Assembly: GCA_963920705.1 (NCBI GenBank) | Contig: OY987232.1 | Coordinates: 8,434,200-8,498,199 of the forward strand | DNA length: 64,000 bases | DNA from: Odiellus spinosus | Taxonomy: Eukaryota; Arthropoda; Arachnida; Opiliones; Phalangiidae | Direction of reading: 5' to 3' | Shown here: piece after piece, positions 35,740 through 46,660 of the stretch | Position numbering within the stretch: position 1 is the stretch's first letter | How the letters are laid out: each line of letters begins with the position of its first letter | Program-made: the position numbers and the translations under genes | Notes under the pieces: model-generated | The model's database searches: none | Told to the model about the DNA's origin: nothing | Seen by the model: the letters and a program-made list of their open reading frames with translations, nothing else

Positions 35740-36417
35740 GACTTTTAGAATAATTTCATTACGTTATCTTACAAATTAAAGAACAACAGCAACTCCCCAT
35801 AAGAGTCTGGGTCCACGTAATGTTAAAAATTTTCGTCTTTTTTATGATAAATTCGTATTATATTATTAAAATAGGGTAGTTGGGGGATAATTTAAAGCTA
35901 AAATTCGAGCTCACAACTGTAAATTTTGGGAATTACAACGAATGGAAGGTTTCTTCCATAATGTAAAGAATAGGAAGAATCTATGACTTCCGTGCCGGAT
36001 ATGAAAGCCTTCCCCCACACGAAAATCTTGAACGGTTATTATTTTAGATTCATAATTATGTTAGGAAAATATTAGGAAAGAATTATTTTGTAACTGCCAC
36101 GGGTATAGTGCTGGCGGCAAAATGAAATTCGTATATTTTTGGTCTACTATGCCTCGAAATCCTCGAAAACGCCTGTAGAAGTGTTCCACTTGTCAAGCAT
36201 TCATGCAGTAGGCTTTTGTTAGCTTTACAGGGGCCGTGCAAAGACTATATAGCTTACTTGAATAGTCTTTGGTGTATAAGAAACTCGAAAAATAAATAGA
36301 GAAATCATACCAATTAGAAGATACTGGAGTAGTATCTTTAATTTTTATTTCATATTAAACAAAACACACTTGTATAAAACGGACAAATTATTCATTTAAC
36401 GCTAAGGTTTTCTACGT
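35740..36417. other. Spacer between the transposase and the large-protein gene (left arm)
   Basis: Non-coding. It repeats at 33647-34285 and, inverted, at 39178-39854. It includes the presumed polyadenylation signal of the transposase (ATATGAAATAAAAATTAAAG on the minus strand) and GCCACGGGTATAGTGCTGGC. It probably also holds the promoter of the downstream large gene; no clear TATA position can be defended. Confidence 0.6.
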
Positions 36418-37770
36418 TTAACGTATGTCTGGTAGTTCAAGCTCAGTGGCATCTTCACACACTACACGCAATTTTGACTGGTACCAACTGCCTCGATCTT
36501 CATGGCGACGATAACCAAGATACCAGATTACGCTGCTAACGTGAACACAAGTACCTATCGTCAAACTACCACCTTTGCAATTGTAATACCAGCCTTTAAT
36601 GGCATTTGCACCTGTCCCGTTCGGTACATAAAGAATTAGAGCTTGGTGAACAGCTGAGGTGGAAAATTGACCAGGCACGCGTATACGAATTAAGTCATGT
36701 TCAACTTTGGACACTTCGACGCTGAAAGAGCCGGATTTCTCTATAGTCAACGCCACATAAGATTCAGCGCGTTTCGTTTTAAAGTCGCTCATTACCACCT
36801 CACGTACATCACTTTCACGAAGTACAGGGAAGTCTTGAAATTCACTATCCTCAATTCGTTGCCATTTAGACGGTTTGCGAAGCAGATTATCGCGCTCAAC
36901 TACTTCCTTAAGAGGATTTTCTTTCGTAGAGACTGCCAGCATTTTTTCGACGGAGTCTTCCCAGGAACCTTTAAGATGTAACTCCGGGTGGTAGGCGTTC
37001 AACAGCGCAGCAGCAATTTGAAGAAGTTCCGGAACTAATGGTAACATATGCACAGGTATACGGTTTTGAAAAAAACGATACACCGTCTGCAAATGCCCAT
37101 TCCTAACTTCAACCGGCCACCTGAGGTACGTTACTTGTCGGGAACGATTAACTTCTTGCGTGTTTACTTGCTTCTCGCCTTTAGACAAGAACGAAGGCAT
37201 TTGTAAATCCACACCCAGTTCAGTCAGTACGCTGTTGGAGTCTCGAAAACCGCGGTCTGCCAGTACAACGTCACCAACATGAAAGAAAGACTGGAGTTCT
37301 TCTCTCTTTTTGATAGAATGGTTTAAAATGCGCGCGTCGTTATTGCGGCCATTAGCAAAGTAGGGTCCGATTATATCTATTATGTAACCCGTAGTTGTTA
37401 CCATTAACATTGGCTTGAGGATATGCTGGCCTTTGTGCACACAGAAGGATTTGTGAAGAACGGTATAGTCCTTGGATCTTCCAACCTTGATATAGGTGCC
37501 ATCTACAATGGTAATAAGACAATTAGGCTTGTTGTTAGCAAAGAGTTTTACTGCTGCTCCAGATTGATGGTTTGTTATCAGATTGTCACGTGATAAGTGT
37601 TGCAGGCCAAAATGATGTGGCACGAAATGCTCCGATAAAGCCATAATAACCGCTTTTACCGTGTTTGATACCGATCTTTCAGTTAAATGAAATACAGTTG
37701 ATAAAGACGTCTTTAATATTTTTTGCCAGCCAGGTTGGCGAAAAATAATTAAACCTGTTTTTATAAACAT
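36418..37770 (-). CDS. DDE_Tnp_4-type transposase (Harbinger/IS5-like), intact frame
   Basis: 450 codons. The RNase-H-like DDE triad is visible: D90 in TIVDGTYIKVG, D172 in VVLADRGFRDS, E221 in RWPVEVRNGHLQ. Family landmarks HFVPHHFG, HKGQHILKPMLMVTTTGY and NNDARIL are present. The last 60 residues hold a SWIM-like zinc motif (normally CxC...CxH) with C398, C408 and H410; the first Cys is Tyr396. The reaction would be cut-and-paste transposition at the element ends. The first 22 residues come from the unpaired spacer between the palindrome arms, so the true N-terminus (usually a helix-turn-helix region) is probably lost. The copy on the other arm is 95%+ similar by eye but broken. The large-protein gene follows on the same strand. 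Confidence 0.85.
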   Translation of the reverse strand: MFIKTGLIIFRQPGWQKILKTSLSTVFHLTERSVSNTVKAVIMALSEHFVPHHFGLQHLSRDNLITNHQSGAAVKLFANNKPNCLITIVDGTYIKVGRSKDYTVLHKSFCVHKGQHILKPMLMVTTTGYIIDIIGPYFANGRNNDARILNHSIKKREELQSFFHVGDVVLADRGFRDSNSVLTELGVDLQMPSFLSKGEKQVNTQEVNRSRQVTYLRWPVEVRNGHLQTVYRFFQNRIPVHMLPLVPELLQIAAALLNAYHPELHLKGSWEDSVEKMLAVSTKENPLKEVVERDNLLRKPSKWQRIEDSEFQDFPVLRESDVREVVMSDFKTKRAESYVALTIEKSGSFSVEVSKVEHDLIRIRVPGQFSTSAVHQALILYVPNGTGANAIKGWYYNCKGGSLTIGTCVHVSSVIWYLGYRRHEDRGSWYQSKLRVVCEDATELELPDIR

Positions 37771-37904
37771 TAAAAAAATTGTAGTATCTGGTTTGAACCA
37801 TGATCTTAAGAACTTTCCTTATCAATAACATCAATGTGAGAGTCACTTGGAATTTGGAGATGGCTCCAAATACATGTTACGCGTGCAATATCTCCAATAA
37901 GGTG
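37701..37904. other. Central spacer of the palindrome
   Basis: About 200 bp with no counterpart on the other side. The arms start pairing at 37700 going left and 37905 going right (both read into ATTTCATTTAACTGAAAGAT or its complement). Each half could be a residue of a different 5' end of the transposase gene. Confidence 0.7.
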
Positions 37905-39177
37905 TTATCAACTTTATTTCATTTAACTGAAAGATCGGTATCAAACACGGTAAAAGCGGTTATTATGGCTTTATCGGAGCATTTCGTGCCACATCATTTT
38001 GGCCTGCAACACTTATCACGTGACAATCTGATAACAAACCATCAATCTGGAGCAGCAGTAAAACTCTTTGCTAACAACAAGCCTAATTGTCTTATTACCA
38101 TTGTAGATGGCACCTATATCAAGGTTGGAAGATCCAAGGACTATACCGTTCTTCACAAATCCTTCTGTGTGCACAAAGGCCAGCATATCCTCAAGCCAAT
38201 GTTAATGGTAACAACTACGGGTTACATAATAGATATAATCGGACCCTACTTTGCTAATGGCCGCAATAACGACGCGCGCATTTTAAACCATTCTATCAAA
38301 AAGAGAGAACTCCAGTCTTTCTTTCAAGTTGGTGACGTTGTACTGGCAGACCGCGGTTTTCGAGACTCCAACAGCGTACTGACTGAACTGGGTGTGGATT
38401 TACAAATGCCTTCGTTCTTGTCTAAAGGCGAGAAGCAAGTAAACACGCAAGAAGTTAATCGTTCCCGACAAGTAACGTACCTCAGGTGGCCGGTTGAAGT
38501 TAGGAATGGGCATTTGCAGACGGTGTATCGTTTTTTTCAAAACCGTATACCTGTGCATATGTTACCATTAGTTCCGGAACTTCTTCAAATTGCTGCTGCG
38601 CTGTTGAACGCCTACCACCCGGAGTTACATCTTAAAGGTTCCTGGGAAGACTCCGTCGAAAAAATGCTGGCAGTCTCTACGAAAGAAAATCCTCTTAAGG
38701 AAGTAGTTGAGCGCGATAATCTGCTTCGCAAACCGTCTAAATGGCAACGAATTGAGGATAGTGAATTTCAAGACTTCCCTGTACTTCGTGAAAGTGATGT
38801 ACGTGAGGTGGTAATGAGCGACTTTAAAACGAAACGCACTGAATCTTGTGTGGCGTTCACTATAGAGAAATCCGGCTCTTTCAGCGTCGAAGTGTCCAAA
38901 GTTGAACATGACTTAATTCGTATACGCGTGCCTGGTCAATTTTCCACCTCAGCTGTTCACCAAGCTCTAATTCGTTATGTACCGAACGGGACAGGTGCAA
39001 ATGCCATTAAAGGCTGGTATTGAAATTGCAAAGGTGGTAGGTACTTGTGTTCACGTTAGCAGCGTAATCTGGTATCTTGGTTATCGTCGCCATGAAGATC
39101 GAGGCAGTTGGTACCAGTCAAAATTGCGTGTAGTGTGTGAAGATGCCACTGAGCTTGAACTACCAGACATACGTTAA
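37905..39177 (+). pseudogene. DDE_Tnp_4-type transposase, right-arm copy, broken
   Basis: Inverted copy of 36418-37700. The DDE residues are all kept. A TGA at 39021-39023 replaces the Tyr codon before the SWIM-like Cys, and 11 bp are deleted a few bases later, which shifts the frame of the last 66 codons (38977-39177 in the new frame). One codon is missing in KKRELQ (KKREELQ in the other copy). The open frame to the left of 37905 is only spacer sequence. The large-protein gene follows 0.68 kb downstream. Confidence 0.85.
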
Positions 39178-39854
39178 ACGTAGAAAACCTTAGCGTTAAA
39201 TGAATAATTTGTCCGTTTTATACAAGTGTGTTTTGTTTAATATGAAATAAAAATTAAAGATACTACTCCAGTATCTTCTAATTGGTATGATTTCTCTATT
39301 TATTTTTCGAGTTTCTTATACACCAAAGACTATTCAAGTAAGCTATATAGTCCTTGCACGGCCCCTGTAAAGCTAGCAAAAGCCTACTGCATGAATGCTG
39401 ACAAGTGGAACACTTCTACAGGCGTTTTCGAGGATTTCGAGGCTTAGTAGACCAAAAATATACGAATTTCATTTTGCCGCCAGCACTATACCCGTGGAAG
39501 TTACAAAATAATTATTTAATAATATTTTCCTAACATAATTATGAATCTAAAATAATAACCGTTCAAGATTTTCGTGTGGGGGAAGGCTTTCATATCCGGC
39601 ACGGAAGTCATAGATTCTTCCTATTCTTTACATTATGGAAGAAACCTTCCATTCGTTGTAATTCCCAAAATTTACAGTTGTGAGCTCGAATTTTAGCTTT
39701 AAATTATCCCCCAACTACCCTATTTTAATAATATAATACGAATTTATCATAAAAAAGACGAAAATTTTTAACATTACGTGGACCCAGACTCTTATGGGGA
39801 GTTGCTGTTGTTCTTTAATTTGTAAGATAACGTAATGAAATTATTCTAAAAGTC
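39178..39854. other. Spacer between the transposase and the large-protein gene (right arm)
   Basis: Inverted copy of 35740-36417. AATAAA near 39246 would serve the transposase transcript. No other gene. Confidence 0.6.
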
Positions 39855-42370
39855 ATGGAAGTTGAAGCAGGAGGAAGCGGTTTACAAAAGAAATGTGTTA
39901 TATGTAATAAGGTAGTAAAGACGGCGGATCTCTGTGCACCAGTTAATGATGCTTCGTGGAAAACCCTTCTACATGCCGCGCAATTGCACGAATCACATTT
40001 AATCTTGCAATATAAGGATGAGGAAGGTGTTCCGAACATTTATTATCATTTACAGTGCAGAAAAAGGTTTACGCGCAAGATGACTTTAGAAAAACTTAAA
40101 AAAGTCAAAGCTGACAAATCAGGATTTGAGCGCTCTACTACCAGTTCGAGGGAAAAAAGGAATGTAGGTGATTCTTCAACAAGAATTCTTGAAAGGAAAT
40201 GTATATTTTGTGAAAAGACAACCAAATATTTAAAAGGCAAAAAAAGCCGAGAGTCCTTGACGCAATCATTGGAGCTACGATCTGATAACACTGTTCGTGA
40301 AATTGCAATAAAAAATGGATACCAAGCTTATTGCTATTACTTCTCGAGAGCTGATTGCCGCAGAGGCTCACTACCATAGGTCTTGTTATAGGAACTACAC
40401 GAGGTATGAGGATAATAAGGAAGCCAAACCAAATGAATATAATGCAAGAAGTGAATATTATACTGAAGAGAAGGAGGCATACGACCAGTATGGCATAAAA
40501 GTTTTTCCCAATCCAACGGTACTTCTTTTGACTACCCTTACCGATAAGTTAGTTCAAAACTTGGAAAATTTCGGCATTCGAGAGGTTAAGCCATATACGA
40601 AAAAACACATCCGCGGGTCTTTAGAAAACGAATTTGGTAAAAACCTTGATTTCATCTCGGAATTCAATGGGAAAGTTTTAGTTGTTCCGGATACTCTAAC
40701 GAGAAACGCCTTAGTTCTTGAAAACGAACGATTGACTTCTACGCTAAACTCTTTGTTATCAAAAGAAAAAGAAAAAGAAAATTTAATTAAAAGACTGTGC
40801 CTTGACTATTCGACAGGAAGTTAAGAGTTGTTGCCCAAAACAAGATTGGTCTCCCCGACCTGAAAATCTTGTGACTGATGCCATCGTATTACCTCATTCA
40901 CTTAATATCCTTTTGACAACAATGTTGACTGGTGATTTATGTACTGGACTTTTAACACCGCCAGTAAACACTGTTCCGAAATCAATTGCTCAAGACTGCG
41001 TTTACGCAATTACAAGGGGAGTACATAAACCTCCAAAGCACATTTTACTTCACTGGACCATAAAATCCCTTACCGGCAACGTGGAACTTATCAAACTTCT
41101 CAACAGATTTGGACATGGAGTTTCGTATTCCCAACTAGAGGAAATCGATACTGCACTATGTCTTCGCAAGCTTGAAAACAGCGAAGAGTCTGATATACCA
41201 ATACCAGCGAATTTCTATGAAAACGTTCCAACAACTTTGGCATACGATAATATTGATAGGCTTGAAGAAACGCTTAGTGGTGCGGGTACGTCTCATAGAG
41301 TAAATGGCATAATCATACAGCCAGAAGTATCGACTGCCGAACTACCTTCTTTGGTTTTGAACATTAAGAACGATAAGAAAGGGAGCATTAACGCTTCTTA
41401 TACGAGTCTTCCGCCATACAACGCGGGAAGCAGAGTAGGACCCCCCAGATTGATACCAACAGAACTAGAGTATTTAGAAGTAGTAGAAAAGGCTAGGCAC
41501 AAAAACCTATTGTGGATTATGACAAGACAAGTGGAAACCACAAGTCAAGCGGTGAGCTCGTGGACTGGTTTTAACATTTTATCCCGAAACCAAATTTTTA
41601 GTATCTCCGGACAAAATTGGCTATCTTCCAACAATAAATGCTCCAACAACTGATTTATCGACAGTGAACGAAATTCTACATCATTCCTTGAAAATTTTGA
41701 AAAAACTTAATTTGAACGATATCGTGGTGGTATTCGAACAAGCAATTTACGCAAAAGCAACTGAAATTATTTGGAAAAATCCTGAACATTTTAAATCAAT
41801 TGTTATTCGAATGGGGGATTTTCACACAATCTGCACACTGCTTGCCATAATCGGAAAGAGATTCCGCGATTCGGGACTCCGAGATCTCGCCGTCGAATCA
41901 GGGGTCATCGCTGAATCCTCTATTGATTCTGTTCTGGATGGGCGCCAGTATAACCGAGGAGTTCGACTTCATAAACTTGTTTATGAAACTCTAATGAGAT
42001 TAGCCTGGGACGCTTTTGAAAAATGGCTTAACACAAACTACAAAGATGATTTATTGCATCTAAAAGACTCTCTCTCTCTAAAATTGCTACATTTCAGAAA
42101 TCAATTGATCAAGAAAAGTTTGATTCTCTCCTAAAAGACCCAAGTTGTCTTCGTATTATCAATCTCTTTTCTTCGTACCTAAACTTCCTGAAGACAGAAG
42201 GTGATTTAGCTGCCTTCTGGATAAGCTACATCGACCTTGTGGAAGTTCTACTGGGACTCATTAGAGCTGCTCGAGAAGGTGATTGGCTACTTCACCTTGC
42301 CATGATAAAAGAAATGATCCCTTGGTGTTTTGCTTATGACCGACAAAATTATGCCCGATATTTACCTGTA

Positions 42371-43899
42371 TACTTGTAACGCAAAATCCGGACCCTTTTA
42401 ATATTTCCCTATAACCTTTAAATTATTTCATTCGTACCCTTAAATTTAAATTCTTAAAACATTTTCATTTACAAAAGAAAGAGACCCCCTCCGATCGCAG
42501 TCCTAACGCTGGCCGTTGGGATAATGGCTTTCGGGTGGTGTCGCTTCTCTTGCATCTTTCCGACCCGCGTAGCTAGACCTGGCCGCGCGAGGTCGAAGTT
42601 ATAAATTCCAATTCTAAAAGCCCCAATTATAAAATAAAATTCGGTAGTTTACTTTTTCCTTTTTGGGAGTGGCGATTGTCCCGTTCGATTATTACCCTTC
42701 CCTACGCTTTAATCCCCTACAAAGGAGAGTTATCAGATAGAGTTAAGATGTTATATTTTTAGTTCGTATTCTTTTTATAACGTTATCTACTGTATATAGT
42801 TATTGTTCGCAAGTATAATTTATGGCATACGTTGCGGAAAACATGAGAAACATTTCGTGCGCGAGGGGGTGACCTTGCTATAGCTCGAAACATGAAAGAT
42901 AGTTTACGAGCCGGCGACTTGACTCGAACTTAAAAGTCAAAACTTAAAAGTGCGCCCTTTACTTTCGCCGCCCCAGATGGTTCCCTTGTCCATCGTTCGA
43001 CGAAAAACAATTAAGGGTTCCCTAAAACGGGCCAAGCGTCTTAGCAAGCCAATTTAACCCCCTCCCCTCATCTCGACGCTTCTGAAGACCACCGGTCAAG
43101 AAGCGCGGGAAAAACTAAAAGACTTGTGATTTCGAACTTAAGAAAGAGAGTGACTCTGGGCGCAAACACGACATGGTCGAAAATATATATCGCTCCGCGA
43201 AAATGTAAATACACGTTGCGCGACTAAAAACTTTACCGCGCGTTCTTCTAATAAGAAAAGAGGTGAAAGGCCCCAAACGCGCCGATATTTAAAGAGGCTA
43301 TAGCCTATAGCGCGCTATGGAGACTCGAATGTTTTATTCATAAAAGAGTTAAACAAGAATGACCAATCGGACGATTCCGAAACCCTTCGCGTCGTGCCGC
43401 GAAAGAAGGGGCATATCGTGCCAAAACTTTTGAGACCCCACGGGTCAGCTTGGACGTTGCAGTCCACCGTTCCCTCATGATGGCGGAAACCACATAAGTC
43501 GTAACGTTTTATTTTTATTGTTATTATTCTGTCGCGTATTATTTGTTTATTATTATTATTATTATTATTATTATTTATTTTATTATTTAGTTGATTATTA
43601 ATTAGTGTCATGACGCGTTAGTTTTAATTGGTTTATAGTGAATCTTTAATTCATTATATGAGTTCTATATTAAAATGATTCTGGTAACTCTCCATACCTC
43701 GTTGACTTAATTATTTTAATTACATCCATACCCTTAGATATGCATTGCTATTCTTTAATTTTATATTCCACGCCACCCCTCAATAGTGAAAAGGTAGGCG
43801 ACCAACCCGGCTTTATTTTATTTTGTATTGTAACTGGATTTGGCGTGAGACTTCCCCTTTGGCGTTAGTCCGCTATTCCGAGTTTCCATGTTACATACT
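42371..43899. mobile_element. Solo LTR with 4-bp target duplication
   Basis: The inserted segment 42375-43895 (1,521 bp) starts TGTAAC and ends GTTACA. It is flanked by TACT at 42371-42374 and 43896-43899. Removing it and one TACT restores the reading frame exactly (PVY joined to FNEM). TG...CA ends and a 4-bp duplication fit a Ty3/Gypsy-type LTR left after LTR-LTR recombination. It encodes nothing; a TTATTA microsatellite sits at 43546-43590. Confidence 0.85.
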
Positions 43900-45950
43900 T
43901 CAATGAAATGACACGACTTCAGAGTAATCATCCGGATGTGGACGAAAATTTTGTTAATGGTGGTTTCTCTGTTCAGCTCAATACTCAAAACCCCTTTGGA
44001 AAAATCCCTGTAGACCAAACGATTGAGGAAACAATAAATAAAGATACGCAAACTCCTGGCGGTACAAAAGGCTTCAGCCTAAATGCCGGAGCTATCACCC
44101 GATTTTACATCACCTCGGAGAATAGAGGTATGTGTATAAAAAATATTAGGGAAATGGCTCTCTCTCGCAGTTCAAACTCTATTCACACTGATCTACAGCC
44201 AGCGAGAATAAAAAAGGATGAACTTGATGTTCAATTATTAGTAGGCATTCTGGAAAACAGTTGGACAAATCCTTTCGCAAGCTCCAACTATTTAACGTCT
44301 ATGTCCACCGGAAGAATCCCCTCAAAAGAAATTAGAGAAGACTTGTTGCATGCCAGAGAAAAGGGTCAAACAGCCTACAGTGTTTTTCAAGATACACGTC
44401 TGGCCTTAGCTAATAACACGTTTTTTGAACGACTTCCCAAACTAAACCTGCGAACTTTTAAAAACATGGATTATTCCAAGGTTTCCAAAGGTTCTAAAAA
44501 AGAATCGATTTTTAAAGCAGATCAAAGAGTTTTTGGTCACATGGTACTAGTAGCTGCTTCAAGAAACCTTGACATGAAACAAGTACTAGAATATCCACTT
44601 GGTCCACTACCATGGGCTCTTGCTAATTCAGACGGTACAATGAAAAATACAAATAAAGCCGCATTAGCCAGAAAACTAGAGGAACAAGCATCAATCGCTG
44701 AAGAAATACCAAGTCCGTCCGCCTGCATAATAGATGGTGTGGCCCTACTTCATAAAGTAAATGGCGACAATAAAACCTTTGAAGAACCCTGTGAAGCAGT
44801 TTACACATCTGTTATTATAACTGGAACAGACAGTGAGAGGATAGACATCGTTTTTGATGTATACCAAGAAATGTCTATCAAAAACGCTGAAAGACAAAGT
44901 AGAGAAACACATTGCGGCGTCCTATACAAAAATATAATTCCTGGGCACAAAATCAAAAGCTGGAAACGTCTCCTAGCGTGTTCTGGAAGTAAAAGCTCCC
45001 TTATTAAGTTTCTCACTGATCAATGGAGGAAACCCAATTATCTCACTAAACTTAGAAACAAACAAATGTTTGTAACATGTGAAGAGAAATGCTATCGATT
45101 AACGAAGGATGGAAGCAACGTTTTTGATGGTTTAACTTCCACTCATGAGGAAGCGGACACCCGCTTACTCCTTCATTCAAAACAAGCATCCCCACATTTC
45201 AAGTCGATAGTCATTGTTTCTGAAGACACTGACGTTCTCATAATTAGTATAGCTTTTAGCGACGTTATAGGAAACATCTTTGTAAGATGTGGTACCAAAC
45301 AGAGAACACGATACATGTGTTAACAAAGTAGCCAATTCCCTTGGTAAAGAAACATGCTCAGCCCTTTTAGGGATGCATGCTTTCACTGGGTGCGACACAG
45401 TAAGTGCGTTTGGAGGAAGAGGGAAAATAGCTGGTTTAAAGTGGATAACCAAAGGAGGTGAATTGCGAAATGCTATGTGTGAGCTTGGAGTTTGTTGGGA
45501 GTTGAAAGAGTATCTATTTGATAAACTACAATTATTTACGTGTAAGCTGTACGCAGCCAACACCACAGCAAGATTCGTAAATGATTTGAGATACGACCTC
45601 TTTAGAATAAAGAAAGGAGATCTGGATTCGAGTCAACTTCCGCCTTGCCGAGACTCTCTTTACCAACATTCCCTACGAGCTAATTACCAATCAGCAGTAT
45701 GGCGCCGTTGCCTAGAAAATCAACCATCAATACCAAGTCCAGGCGGCCATGGTTGGAAAATTAAAGAAGGAAATATTAAAGTCCATTGGATTAATGTTCC
45801 TCCAGCAGGAGCTCATGGCCTGCCAATGCAAAAAAAATGACAACTTCCAACTTGTAAATATATGGTAAATGAAATAAACTGCTCTCCGGCCTATTACTTA
45901 GAAGAATGTGAAAACGTTCTAGAAACGGTCAGCGATGGACACAACGTGTC

Positions 45951-45951
<1 letters not shown>

Positions 45952-45990
<39 letters not shown>
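45952..45990 (+). repeat. (GAT)13 microsatellite, poly-Asp
   Basis: Thirteen GAT codons near the end of the large-protein gene, in frame after the internal TGA at 45838. Confidence 0.9.
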
Positions 45991-45993
<3 letters not shown>

Positions 45994-46071
45994 GACAATT
46001 AACTCAATGTAGTTTGGATTTTCTAATAGTAAAATATACTTAATCCCAAAAATTATGTTTTTTCATTATAG

Positions 46072-46660
46072 TATGTACTATTATTTACCTAATGATAAAA
46101 TTTTCAAAGCTCTGAGGCAATATTAATAAAGGGATGCATGATTTTAAAAAAAGTTAAAAAAATCCTATTTAAACAATTTTGGCCCTTTTCTCGCTTTGGG
46201 AGTGAAAGCTATAACCACTCAAGCGTCCACCAAATTTTCCCATGATCCTTGGGGGTAGGCCTATTCGAAAAAGATAAATCGGTTTAGGTTGCCATGATAC
46301 GTTGATAACATGTAAGGTACTTATTGAAATGAGTGTTTTGGTTTTTTAGGATTTAAACCCAACATAACTTCTAAACCGTGCCTAAATCGGCAATGCTTTG
46401 CTGAAGATGAACTATAGTATGCATTATTACCTATTCAATGATATAAAATTCGAAGCTCTGAGGCAATAAGTTAAAGAGATACACGGGGGAAAAAAAATCG
46501 CCATTTTCCAATTTTTCCCTTTTCCACCCCCCTTTTAGGGGTGAAAGCTACCTCCCTCAAAAGTCCACCAAATTTTCCCATGATCCTTGGGGGTAGGTCT
46601 ATTCGAAAAAATTGTCAACGTTTGGAGCCCTCATTTGGTACCGACAAGTTGGCTGGCTCA
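46072..46660. repeat. Two tandem units of a 0.33-kb repeat
   Basis: AAAGCTCTGAGGCAATA followed by a C-rich stretch and CCACCAAATTTTCCCATGAT occurs at 46100-46275 and again at 46450-46620. The second unit pairs with the left outer arm (33105-33380, inverted). Confidence 0.65.

Larger units (their letters stand above)
39855..46002 (+). pseudogene. Large (about 1,540-codon) TE-associated protein, PIN/FEN-like
   Basis: One homologous protein runs through several frames. N-terminus: Cys/His clusters CVICNK, YHLQCRKRF, CIFCEK and AHYHRSCYRNYT, probably zinc-binding. Middle: TTLAYDNIDRLEETLSGAGT, ESGVIAESSIDSVLDGRQYN, REGDWLLHLAMIKEMIPWCF, PVDQTIEETINKDTQTPGGT. C-terminal part: HEEADTRLLLH, EDTDVLI and HAFTGCDTVSAFGGRGK, which look like a PIN/FEN nuclease acidic core. 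Proteins with this order are common, unnamed, in corals, crustaceans and spiders. Breaks: +1 shifts near 40311, 40800, 41597 and 45310; a shift in a CT run near 42075; a 1,521-bp LTR at 42375; a TGA at 45838-45840, after which the frame runs 53 codons to TAA with 13 consecutive Asp. It lies directly downstream of the transposase. Function unknown. Confidence 0.85.

Noticed and set aside
43315..43611. 98-codon frame with poly-Asn
   Set aside because: Produced by the TTATTA microsatellite within the solo LTR.
42375..43895. Intron in the large-protein gene
   Set aside because: No GT-AG borders at the exact frame-restoring joints; a 4-bp duplication and TG...CA ends fit a solo LTR.
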